Assembly: GCA_964404765.1 (NCBI GenBank)
Contig: CAYOLL010000033.1
Span: forward strand, 1 to 27,607
Source: CAYOLL01 sp964404765 [NCBI: uncultured Gemmatimonadota bacterium]
Lineage (GTDB): Bacteria; 4572-55
Direction: 5' to 3'
DNA: 27,607 bases
Numbering within the stretch: the stretch's first letter is position 1; every line of letters starts with the position of its first letter. The notes beneath the pieces were generated by a model. The model saw only the letters and a list, made by a program, of their open reading frames with translations. It was not told the origin of the DNA and made no database searches. This document shows, piece after piece, positions 16,575 to 25,700 of the stretch. Made by a program: the position numbers and the translations under genes.

Positions 16575-19500
16575 TTATGCGTACTTAAAGGACTTATCCG
16601 GATAAGCGGGCGGGGGCGGCACGGACACCGGCTTGCGCTTGATGAGTTGGTTAAGATGCCGGATAGCCCGTTCCAATTGGGCATCCTTGCCCAAAAAAGT
16701 GGCGTGGGGCGGATTGTCCACGACAATATCCGGTTCGACGCCATGCCCTTCGATAATCCATTCGCGCTCCGGGCTGTAGACGCCGATTTGGGCGGCCGAA
16801 GCAAAGCCGCGATCTACCAGCGGATTGTTGAAGGACAGCCAGATTTCGCCGCCCCAGGTGCGAGCGCCGATGACTTTGCCGAGGCCCAGCCGCCGGAAGC
16901 CTTCGGAAAAAGCTTCGCCGTCGGAGGCCGTGCGCTCGTCACAAAGCACGACGATATGGCCACGGAAGGCATACTGCATATTCCAGTAGGGTTCGCCCAC
17001 CCGCGGCTGCCAGTAGTGCCAGGCTTTGCGCATCAGTCGCGACAAAATCCAGCTGTCAATATTGCCGCCGCGGTTGTGCCGCACATCGACGATCAAGCCC
17101 AGCCGGTCAAAGACCGGGAAAAAGTTGCGCACCCATTCGGCGTAATTCTCTTTGCCCATCGCCCGCAAATGGACGTAGCCGATTTGGCCCTTGCCGGCAT
17201 TTTCCACATATTTGCGACAGTTCAATTCCCAATCATCGTAACGCAGGTTGATTTCCGCGCCGATGGAAATTGGGTTGACTACAATGGAAAATGCGTCGCC
17301 GCCCGCAGCGGGTTTGATTTTAAGCAGGACTTGTTGGCCGACCTGATTGCGCAGCAGCAGGCTTTCGTGAGGCATGTTTTGGACGGCGACGCCGTTGATC
17401 TCTTCAATAATATCGCCTTCTTTGACCGGGAGGTCCGGCCTGTCCAACGGCGAGCGCACTTCAAAATAATCGGGGTCGCTCCGATAAATCCGATCAATGC
17501 GGAAACCGCCGGAAGCATCACGCCTGAGCCGCCCGCCCAGCGAACCGATGGGGATTCGATCCGGAATCGGGCGAATATCGCCGCCGCCTACGTAGGTGTG
17601 CAAGGCCGCCAGTTCGCTGACCAATTGCGAAATCAGGTCGTCCAATTCGGCCCGGTCGGTCACGCGGTCGATCAAGGGCAAGTGGCGCTCCAGCAAGACC
17701 CGCCAATCTACGCCGTGCAGGGTCGGGTCGTAAAAATAGTCGCGCTCCAACCGCCAGGCTTCGGTCAGCATTTGTCGCCATTCCGCACGCGGCACGACAT
17801 GAAACATCCAGCCGCGCAGGTTGACTTTCCGCTTGCCCAGGTTTTTTGCCGAAACGTCCGGGGCGTCTTTGGCTTCCGGCTTGCTGCCGATATCCAGCAC
17901 GTAAAAATCGCTGTCTTTGTAGATCAAAATCTTTTTGCGATCTTGCGAAATTTCGTAGCTTCTCACATCGGTTAACAGCGTTTCGGCATTGACCTCTTTG
18001 TTGTCGATTTTCAGGGTGACGAGCGATCTTTTGCCGTCGTCATGCTGGGTTTCCAGCCAGAACAGCCGCTTTTCGACGACGCTTAATGCGCTGTAGTTTC
18101 GCGGCGGCAGCGGCGCTTCATATACGCGTTCGTTGATTCCGTCAAAATCAATAATAACTTCCGGTTTCGGCGGATTTTTATCATCGGCTTTGGCGTCGGC
18201 CGGTTTGGCGCCACCATTGCCCGCAGCCTTATCATTTGTGGCCGGGGCGGGTGGTTCGACCGGTTTTTCAGCCGGCTTTTCATCGGGTTGGTTATCGGCC
18301 GGCGGTGTCTCCTCTTCGCGTTTTTCTTCCTGCGGCGGAGCGGGCTCTTCCGCCGGTTCCGGCTTTTTTTCCTCGGCCGGGCGATTGTTGTTTTTATCCT
18401 TATCTTTGCTTTGCTGCAGGGCCAGATAAATTTCATCGTCCGGTTGAAAAGGCGACCGCTGCAGCTTTGTCAACGCGACCAGATAAACTTTGCCCGTGCG
18501 ATCCATAAACGGTTCCGGCTGCCGTGCGCCCCACGGGCTACCGACCTGCGAATCAAAATGGCGGTCGGACAGGAAAAAAATCCATTTGCAGTCGGGGCTC
18601 CAGGACGGCGCATAACTATCGACGCGCTCGGTCGTAATCGCCGTAGATTTTTTATCTTTCAGGCTATAAATCCAGATTTGCCAATGCTGATTTTTGGCGC
18701 GCATGGCATAAGCCAGCCAGTTGCTGTCCGGTGCCCACCGCAAATAGGAAATATCGCGCCCGGCGTTTTCTTCGGTCAGACGCTGCTGTTGGCGATCCTC
18801 CAGGTTTAGCAACCAGAGTTGCTCGTTTTTGTCTGCGTACGCCAGCCATTTGCCGTCCGGGGAAGGGACTCCGTCAAAGCGGAAAACTTTGCCGTCGCTC
18901 GTTATTTGCTGCGCCGACCCGAGACCGTTGGCGGGAGCCGTCCAAAATTCGAGCTCGCCGCTTTCATCGGACAAGTACATCACCCGTTGATTATCCGGCA
19001 AAAAGTGAGCGCTGCGACAACGCACGCCGGGCTTTGGCGTCAAGTCTATCAGCCGGCCTTGCTCTGCCGGGGCCACAAACACGCGCCCACGGCTGGTGAG
19101 CGCAAGTTTATCGCCGTTTGGCGACAGATGGATGGCCGTCAAATAGCTAAACGGGTTTTTAATCCACTTAAGCCGCATCTGGTCCAGGTCGGAACTCAGC
19201 GTAATCGGCACAAGATCGGTCTTGTCATTGGCAATGTCATACAAGTAAATATCCGCGCCTAACTGGTAGACAAGGCGGCCTTCGTGCAGGCCGGGCGATT
19301 TGACATCCCAGCCTTTATAAAACGTATGTTGTTTCAATTCCTGACCGCTCGGCGTCATAGACCAGATGTTCATAGTTCCGTCGCGGTCGGTGGCAAAGTA
19401 GAGACGGTCGTTCCACCATAGCGGGGTTTTACTGGTGCCGGGATAATCGGCGGTGAGCGGCAGGGCTTCTTTATCGCCGATCGTAAAGCGCCAGATATTC

Positions 19501-19991
19501 TGCGCTGTGCCGCCTTTGTAGCGTTTGGTATGACTGCCCTGAAAAGCCAATCGCGTAAAAAATAATGTCTGGCCGGTCGGATCAAAACAGCCATCGCTGG
19601 CCTGCGACAAAGGCAGCAACTCGCTTTCCAACTGATCCGGACGGATCTGCGCCAACTGCGTATTCGGCAGTGTGGAAAAGTGGCGGGTGCTGTAGAGAAT
19701 ACGCCCGTCCGGCGTCCAGTTGACCACCAGCGCTTCTTCGGACTCATAGGTCAGACGGGTTGGATGACTGCCGTCAAAATCCATGCAATAAACTTCGGTA
19801 AAGCCCTCATATTGGGCGGAAAAAGCGATGTAGCGGCCATCGGGCGAGATTCTGGCGCGGGTCTCTTCGCCGTGATGACTGGTTAAGCGATGGGCTTGAC
19901 CGCCGTGCGCGTCGACCTTCCACAGGTCACCTTCGGCTGTAAAAACAATCGTGTTTTTGTAGATTGCAGGAAAGCGGTAGTAGCCTTGCAT
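16575..19991 (-). CDS. Tricorn-type protease (beta-propeller, PDZ, S41 peptidase)
   Basis: This 1138-residue protein has the Tricorn layout. An N-terminal WD40/TolB-like beta-propeller has repeated SPDGRYIAF, SPNGDKLAL and SPDGKWLAY blades (about 1-520). A Glu/Pro/Ala-rich linker follows (about 524-610). Then come a further propeller-like segment, a PDZ-like region (VKEGDIIEEINGVAVQ) and a tail-specific S41 catalytic domain. Candidate catalytic residues are H798 in LAALHTYVG and S1023-D1024 in DERTASDGEAF. The ending GHGVEPDIVVDNP is typical of the family. No signal peptide is visible, which fits cytoplasmic peptide turnover downstream of larger proteases. The ATG follows AGAAAGGA at 6-7 bases. 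The long charged linker is unusual. Confidence 0.93.
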   Translation of the reverse strand: MQGYYRFPAIYKNTIVFTAEGDLWKVDAHGGQAHRLTSHHGEETRARISPDGRYIAFSAQYEGFTEVYCMDFDGSHPTRLTYESEEALVVNWTPDGRILYSTRHFSTLPNTQLAQIRPDQLESELLPLSQASDGCFDPTGQTLFFTRLAFQGSHTKRYKGGTAQNIWRFTIGDKEALPLTADYPGTSKTPLWWNDRLYFATDRDGTMNIWSMTPSGQELKQHTFYKGWDVKSPGLHEGRLVYQLGADIYLYDIANDKTDLVPITLSSDLDQMRLKWIKNPFSYLTAIHLSPNGDKLALTSRGRVFVAPAEQGRLIDLTPKPGVRCRSAHFLPDNQRVMYLSDESGELEFWTAPANGLGSAQQITSDGKVFRFDGVPSPDGKWLAYADKNEQLWLLNLEDRQQQRLTEENAGRDISYLRWAPDSNWLAYAMRAKNQHWQIWIYSLKDKKSTAITTERVDSYAPSWSPDCKWIFFLSDRHFDSQVGSPWGARQPEPFMDRTGKVYLVALTKLQRSPFQPDDEIYLALQQSKDKDKNNNRPAEEKKPEPAEEPAPPQEEKREEETPPADNQPDEKPAEKPVEPPAPATNDKAAGNGGAKPADAKADDKNPPKPEVIIDFDGINERVYEAPLPPRNYSALSVVEKRLFWLETQHDDGKRSLVTLKIDNKEVNAETLLTDVRSYEISQDRKKILIYKDSDFYVLDIGSKPEAKDAPDVSAKNLGKRKVNLRGWMFHVVPRAEWRQMLTEAWRLERDYFYDPTLHGVDWRVLLERHLPLIDRVTDRAELDDLISQLVSELAALHTYVGGGDIRPIPDRIPIGSLGGRLRRDASGGFRIDRIYRSDPDYFEVRSPLDRPDLPVKEGDIIEEINGVAVQNMPHESLLLRNQVGQQVLLKIKPAAGGDAFSIVVNPISIGAEINLRYDDWELNCRKYVENAGKGQIGYVHLRAMGKENYAEWVRNFFPVFDRLGLIVDVRHNRGGNIDSWILSRLMRKAWHYWQPRVGEPYWNMQYAFRGHIVVLCDERTASDGEAFSEGFRRLGLGKVIGARTWGGEIWLSFNNPLVDRGFASAAQIGVYSPEREWIIEGHGVEPDIVVDNPPHATFLGKDAQLERAIRHLNQLIKRKPVSVPPPPAYPDKSFKYA

Positions 19992-20098
19992 AGAAGATCC
20001 TTTCTGAGATTAAGCTTCCAGTGCATCCAATGTTATCTTTAACGTCTCAAATTAGTTGCAAACAAGCCGACTGTCAATTGTCTTTTGCGCGGTTTGAG

Positions 20099-20141
20099 TA
20101 AAAAAACGCCGGCTAACCGCGCGAATATTGCCGTTAGCCGG
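20099..20141 (-). terminator. Terminator-like hairpin in the divergent intergenic region
   Basis: The arms CCGGCTAAC (20109-20117) and GTTAGCCGG (20133-20141) are perfect, with a 15-base loop. In minus-strand RNA the stem is followed by CG and then seven U (20106 down to 20100). It lies about 110 bases upstream of the Tricorn-like gene in that gene's direction. It could therefore attenuate its leader or block transcription from farther right. The large loop makes it a modest candidate. Confidence 0.4.
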
Positions 20142-20191
20142 AAAATCGACAAAATTCAATTGCATCAGGCCGTAAACTCAGCTATTTTTCT

Positions 20192-20264
20192 TAGTGCGGT
20201 AAACGCGCAGACGTAGCGCGAATTGCCATATTCGCGCCGGGTGTGCGATTTAAACAAATCGCAC
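20192..20264. repeat. Two tandem hairpins between divergent genes
   Basis: GCGCGAAT/ATTCGCGC (20216-20223 and 20230-20237) and GTGCGATTT/AAATCGCAC (20243-20251 and 20256-20264) are perfect inverted repeats placed back to back. The preceding TAGTGCGGTAAAC (20192-20204) also occurs beside the twin-hairpin repeats at the right end of the window, so this looks like a related intergenic repeat. The 321-base gap between the Tricorn-like gene and the acetyltransferase holds these elements and no gene. Both divergent promoters must lie here, but I cannot place them. Confidence 0.5.
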
Positions 20265-20312
20265 TATGTGTCGCGCTCCAGAGCTTTTCAATCCTGACAC
20301 AAGGTTACAATC

Positions 20313-21185
20313 ATGCTTGGCACAATCTACCAAAAGTCCGCCGCCATTTGCCGCGATGACGAGCGTTACCTGCGCTTGACCTCGCCGGAAGATATTGCCC
20401 AGTTTGTCGAAAGCGAGCAGCAGCAATTTGTGCGGCGTCTGGCCGATTGCCGGCTACGCCTGCGCCCGGCCGCGCCGACCGATCTTAATCCGATTGCCGA
20501 CCACATCGCCAAGCAATTTGGGGCGATTACCGTCGCGCAGGTAAGCTATTATTTTCTCTACCAAACGGTTCATTTTGGGCTGTCCTTTGTTGTGGAAGAC
20601 ATGGCCGGGTCTATGGTCGGCTACTATTTAGGCGCGCTGTATGACGATCCCGCTAAAACGCTGTTTAGCACTTTAGTCTGCGTTAAGCCGGAATATACGA
20701 AGCGGCGCATAGGCTCCGACCTGCTGCGCTACGCCGCTTTTGAAGCGATCAAGCGGGGCAGCCGACAACGGCGAAGCATCGTGCGGCCGCATAATTATCC
20801 GTCGGTCTGCGCCGGGCTCAACCATCTTGGCTATGTGATGGACACTTTTTCCACTCGGTTTTATCCTCATATTTCCGGGCCGGATTCGCATTTGTTTGTG
20901 ACGATACAGCCGCTGACCGTTCGCGGACTGTTTAACAATCAGATAGATGACGCAAAATTGGCAATATTTATCCGTGCCGGGCAGCCAAATATAGATTACA
21001 AACTGATCGAATGCCGTGACGTTGAAGGAATTGCCCGGCTGTATGAACAAGCCGATTTTAAGATCGTCGCCTTTCTTAGGCCGGATGCGCTGAACGATCA
21101 GCCACAATTTGTGGCGTTGCCGGTTGCGGCGCTAATCGAACGCGGACGAAGTTCTTGTGTGGAGCATGCGAATGGTCGAACATGA
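20313..21185 (+). CDS. GNAT-family N-acetyltransferase
   Basis: This 290-residue protein has a central GNAT fold (about 45-180): LRLRPAAPTDLNPIADHIAKQFG, then the strand SFVVEDMAGSMVGYYLGAL, and the acetyl-CoA-binding segment VKPEYTKRRIGSDLLRYAAFEAIKRG (around residues 128-153). The NYPSVCAGLNHLGYVMD motif follows. The acceptor substrate is unknown. The N-terminal 40 and C-terminal 100 residues are extra to the domain and unrecognised. AAGG precedes the ATG at about 9 bases. The 3' end overlaps the start of the next gene by 14 bases, implying coupled expression. Confidence 0.8.
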   Translation: MLGTIYQKSAAICRDDERYLRLTSPEDIAQFVESEQQQFVRRLADCRLRLRPAAPTDLNPIADHIAKQFGAITVAQVSYYFLYQTVHFGLSFVVEDMAGSMVGYYLGALYDDPAKTLFSTLVCVKPEYTKRRIGSDLLRYAAFEAIKRGSRQRRSIVRPHNYPSVCAGLNHLGYVMDTFSTRFYPHISGPDSHLFVTIQPLTVRGLFNNQIDDAKLAIFIRAGQPNIDYKLIECRDVEGIARLYEQADFKIVAFLRPDALNDQPQFVALPVAALIERGRSSCVEHANGRT

Positions 21186-22626
21186 TTTAAAAATGATGTT
21201 GGAGCGTTTTCAAAAATTACCGGCCGAAACCGAATGGCTGGAGTTTAAGCAGGCGAAGAATAATTTCGATTTTGATGACCTGGGAAAGTATTTTTCCGCC
21301 CTGAGCAATGAAGCTAATCTGAAAAATCAGGAATCGGGCTGGCTAGTCTTTGGGGTGGAAGACAAAAATCATCAAATTGTTGGAACGCAGTATCGAACGA
21401 AGCGAAACGATTTGGATAGTCTCAAAAAAGAAATTGCGGATCAAATCAATAACCGCCTCACCTTCCGCGAAATTTATGAATTGAATTATTCGGAAGGCCG
21501 GGTGGTTCTTTTTGAAATTCCGGCGGCCATACCCGGCATTCCCACTGCCTGGAAGGGGCATTTTTACGGTCGAGATCATGAATCGCTTGTTCCGTTAAAT
21601 TTGGATGAGCATGATCGAATCCGCAAACAAACGCTTCGTCAAAATTTTGAAAAAGAAAAGGCGCTTTCACATGTTGACGCTGATAATCTCTTGCAGTTGT
21701 TGGATTATCCGGCTTATTTTTATTTGATGAAAGAAAGCGTTCCTGCGCATCGGGAGGCCATCATCGAGCGATTTATTCAAGAAAAACTGATCCTTCGCGA
21801 TGAATCCGCCTTTTCTATTACCAATCTCGGCGCAATGCTTTTTGCCAGAGCCCTGAACACCTTTGAAAAGTTGTCCAGAAAAGCGCTTCGGGTTATTCAG
21901 TATGAAGGCAGGAGTCGGTTAAAGACGATTAAAGAGAAGTTGTTTGAAAAAGGCTATGCGGCCGGATTTGAGGATTTTGTCAATTACATTAACGACCAAT
22001 TGCCGGTAAACGAAGAAATTGTAAAGGCGCTGCGCGAAGAAGTCAAAATGTACCCTGAGCTTGCGATCCGCGAATTGGCGGCGAATGCCTTGATCCACCA
22101 GGATTTCTACGAAATCGGGACAGGCCCGACCATTGAAATATTTGAAGACAGGGTTGAAATTACCAACCCAGGCAAACCGTTAATCGATACCTTGCGCTTT
22201 ATCGATCATCCGCCACAGTCCAGAAACGAATCGTTAGCGGCATTGATGCGTCGGGCGCGAATTTGTGAAGAAAGAGGCAGCGGTATTGACAAGGTGATTT
22301 TCCATATTGAGGCTTATCAATTACCGGCGCCGGATTTTGTTGACGGGGATAAATTTCTCAAAGTCATCTTATATGCGCATAAAAAATTTCGGAATATGGA
22401 CAAACAGGATAAAATTCGAGCCTGTTATCAACATTGCTGTCTGATGTATGTGACCGGTGAGAAAATGGATAACGAATCCTTAAGAAGGCGCTTTCATATT
22501 GATAAGGATAATTATCCGATGGTTTCCAGAATCATTCGAGATGCCGTAGATTTTGGGCTCATCAAAGACTATGACCCGAACAGCAAGTCGAAAAAGTTTG
22601 CCAAATATGTCCCGTTCTGGGCCTAG
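21172..22626 (+). CDS. AlbA_2 (Schlafen-type) and HATPase_c_4 domain protein
   Basis: From the chosen ATG the protein has 484 residues. The N-terminus has the AlbA_2 signature ETEWLEFKQAKNN and SGWLVFGVEDKNHQIVGTQ (about 18-75). It is followed by FEIPAAIPGIPTAWKGHFYGRDHESLVPL. A GHKL-type ATPase region is marked by RELAANALIHQDFY (300-313), VEITNPGKP (328-336) and ICEERGSGIDKV (364-375). A winged-helix-like tail closes it (MDNESLRRRFHIDKDNYPMVSRII). Proteins of this layout are usually annotated as RecG-like or transcriptional regulators, and some belong to defence or stress loci. GTG 21157 and ATG 21166 are alternative starts. ATG 21172 is preferred because GGAG lies 7 bases upstream. It overlaps the acetyltransferase end. 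Confidence 0.85.
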   Translation: MVEHDLKMMLERFQKLPAETEWLEFKQAKNNFDFDDLGKYFSALSNEANLKNQESGWLVFGVEDKNHQIVGTQYRTKRNDLDSLKKEIADQINNRLTFREIYELNYSEGRVVLFEIPAAIPGIPTAWKGHFYGRDHESLVPLNLDEHDRIRKQTLRQNFEKEKALSHVDADNLLQLLDYPAYFYLMKESVPAHREAIIERFIQEKLILRDESAFSITNLGAMLFARALNTFEKLSRKALRVIQYEGRSRLKTIKEKLFEKGYAAGFEDFVNYINDQLPVNEEIVKALREEVKMYPELAIRELAANALIHQDFYEIGTGPTIEIFEDRVEITNPGKPLIDTLRFIDHPPQSRNESLAALMRRARICEERGSGIDKVIFHIEAYQLPAPDFVDGDKFLKVILYAHKKFRNMDKQDKIRACYQHCCLMYVTGEKMDNESLRRRFHIDKDNYPMVSRIIRDAVDFGLIKDYDPNSKSKKFAKYVPFWA

Positions 22627-22706
22627 CTATTGGAAAGTGTGCGAGACTCGGCTTGAAGCGTGTTTTTATGTAACGCTGGCGAGCGTAAATCCGAATTTAT
22701 TCTTAT

Positions 22707-22751
22707 AACTTATTGTATTCTAATAAGTTACTTATGTAACGGTTATGTAAC
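22707..22751. promoter_or_regulatory. Inverted and direct repeats upstream of the transporter fusion
   Basis: TAACTTATT (22706-22714) and AATAAGTTA (22722-22730) form a perfect 9-bp inverted repeat. Immediately after it, GTTAC-TTAT-GTAAC (22727-22740) is a second dyad. TTATGTAAC occurs at 22732-22740 and 22743-22751, and once more at 22666-22674. Such a cluster 30-80 bases before the preferred start resembles an operator or overlapping regulator sites. The regulator is unknown. Confidence 0.4.
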
Positions 22752-22782
22752 TGAGATCGGCAACAGGAAGGCTACTCGGCCA

Positions 22783-25700
22783 ATGAAGCTCCTCATCGTC
22801 CTGCAAAGATTCTTCAACATCAAACCCGGTGAAGGCATGCCCACACTGCTCCTGAGCATTCACTCCTTCTTTATGGGCATCTTTTTGTCCCTTTATTTTA
22901 CACCGGCAAACGCAGTTTTTATCAGCACTTTTGATGTTAAAATGCTGCCGTATGCCTACATCGTTTCGGGCGTCGTTGGCTATGGCACAGCCTATGCTTT
23001 TAGCCAATTGCAAAAACGGACGACTTTTGCCCGGGCGCTTTTGACCAATCTTGGGTTTATTCTGGTTTTGTTGATTTTATTCCGCGTCGGGCATGATTAT
23101 GTAGATCAAAAATGGCTGGCGTTTATCATGTTTGTGTGGATCGTGCCGATCTATGCCCAAGTCTACCTGGGTTTTTGGGGAATGGCCTCAAAATTGTTTA
23201 ACTTGCGGCAGGGCAAGCGGCTGCTCGGTCTGGCCAGTTCCGGCGATACGATAGCTCAGATTTTCAGCTATTTTTCCGTACCCTTGTTGTTAAAGGTCAC
23301 GCCGGCCGAAAATCTGCTGTGGATTTCCATTGCCGCCCTGATCTTGTGCATTGCCTCCATGTGGCTCATTTTTCGCCGCTATCAAGATCAAATCACCTCG
23401 TTTAAACCCCCGGCGGTCAAAGCCGGCACACAAAAAAAGCCTGTTACGGCACTGTTTAGAAATCGTTATTTTATGCTGATGGCCATCTTAACGCTGTTGA
23501 ACATGCTGGCCTATTATTTTGCCGACTACGTCTTTATCGGTGTGGCCCGGCTGCGCTTTACCGATAAGCAGCAACTTACCCAATTTATCGGCATCTTTTT
23601 CGGCGCCGTCAAGTTTCTGGAGTTTATCCTCAAAACCTTTTTTGCCGGACGGCTGATCAATCAAAATGGGCTGCGGTTTGCCTTAACAATCCTGCCGCTG
23701 ATCTTGACGGTTTTTGCGATTATTGCCGCCCTCAGCGGCACGTTGGCCGGCTCGACCGGTTTGGTCTTTTTCCTGTTTATTTCGTTTATCAAACTCAACG
23801 AGCGGGTGGTCCGCCGCGCCATCGACGAACCCTCTTTTAAAATACTTTATCAACCGCTGCCGCAGGAAGAACGCTTCATTTGCCAGACGCAGGTGGAAGG
23901 TGTTATCAAGCAGCTTTCCAACGGCCCGGCCGGCCTGATCCTGATCGGTTTGAATCTGACCGGAGATTTGCGGCTGTTAATCTGCACTTATCTGTTTATC
24001 GGGGTGGCGGTCTGCTGGCTTTTTGTCGCCCGCCTGTTGTATCGGGAATATCAGAACAAGTTAAAGAGCAATTTGAGTCGGATTGCTTCCCGCGGCGGGC
24101 AAACCGTCAATCCGTTGGAAGCTTTCCACCAAAAGCTGCGCAAATCCGGCCCGGATGAGGTGATGACCTCGTTGAGCCTGCTGGAAAAAGTTGAGCCGCA
24201 ATTGGTAGAAGCCTTGATGTTGGATTTGCTGCCCGGGGCCGACAACGCCGTCACCGTTGATATCCTCAAAAGAACGGATCGCATGAAAATGGTGACCGCT
24301 CTGCCGGTCATTCGGCAAATTGCGCCGCGGCTAACCGATCCGGTCCTGCAAGGATTGGCCGCACAGACCATCCGGACGCTGGAAGAAACACAGCAGAAAG
24401 TGCGCAACCCCGCCATCGTCCTGCAGATGGCCCGCTCCACCCAACCCGACGAACGCGAGTTTGCCGCCCGTATTATCGGCGCCAATTATCAGGCGGAATA
24501 TCAACAGGCGCTGTTTGAATTGCTGTATGACGCCAATTCGCAAGTTTGTCAGCAGGCTGTCCGGGCTGCCGGGCGCATCCGCGACAACATTTTCTGGCAG
24601 CGCCTGATCGAGCTGCTGTCATCCGCCCCGGTTTGCAATGCCGCCATGGCCGCTTTAGCCGCCATCGGTGAGCCAATTGTCGAACGGCTGGAAGAGGCAT
24701 TTGACACCTTTGAGCGCCCCATCGCCGCAAAATTACGGATCTTGCGGCTATACGGTCAGATCGGCGGGGAAAAAGCGCGAACCTATCTATTGGCCAAAAT
24801 TAATTACCCGCATAAAGAAGTTCGTACCCATGTCTTACAAGCGCTAAGCCTGCAAAACTACCGGGTGCGCGGCGATGAATTCCGGACCATCCAGCGTAAA
24901 ATTGACGAGGTTGTCGATAATCAAGTGTGGTGCATGGCCGCCCTCAATACGTTGACCGAGCTCGCCGAAGCTTCCCAACTGCGCTATGCCCTGGAAATCG
25001 AGCTGGATTTTAACCGCAATACCATGTTCCAACTACTGTCATTTATTTACGACCCGGACTCCATTAAACTCATTAAGGATAATCTGGATTTGGGCGGAGA
25101 TGAAGAGCGCGGCTATGCTCTGGAAATTATGGACGTACTGATTCCGATAAAAATGAAAACCAGGCTTCTGCCGCTATTAGACGACCTGAGTTATAGTCAA
25201 AAAATACGCAGGCTTGACTATGATTTTCCGCAGCAGCGTTTAGACCCGCAACAGCGCCTGAAAGAAATTATTAATCGTGATTATACGCGGGTGAGCGCCT
25301 GGACCAAGGCCAGCGCTTTGCAAGCCCTGAGCCGGCATGTCCAAAATAGCGGCAAAGTACCGCCTGACATTTTGGCCAACCTCTTTAACCCGGATGCGCT
25401 GCTACGGGAAACGGCTGCCTGGGGCAGCCATGCCATTAATCCGGATTTATTTGCAAAATACCTGAAGAATTTGCCGGACACCGATTGTCAAAAATTGGAG
25501 CGTATATTTGAGACGGAAATTACCGCAGCGCGTCCCGGCGAATATCCGTTGTTGATGATTGACAGAGTATGCAAGCTTAAAACCGTCCGGTTATTGCGTG
25601 ATTTGCCAGAGCTGGTTCTGGCCCGACTGATCGGCTATATGGACGAGTTTGAAGCGCCGGCCGGCACCCGCATTATTGCCAAAGGCGAGATGAGCAAAGA

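Noticed and set aside
16647-17975. 442-codon open frame opposite the Tricorn-like gene
   Set aside because: It lies fully antisense to a gene with clear domain motifs; long opposite-strand frames are expected with this codon use, and it shows no recognisable domain.
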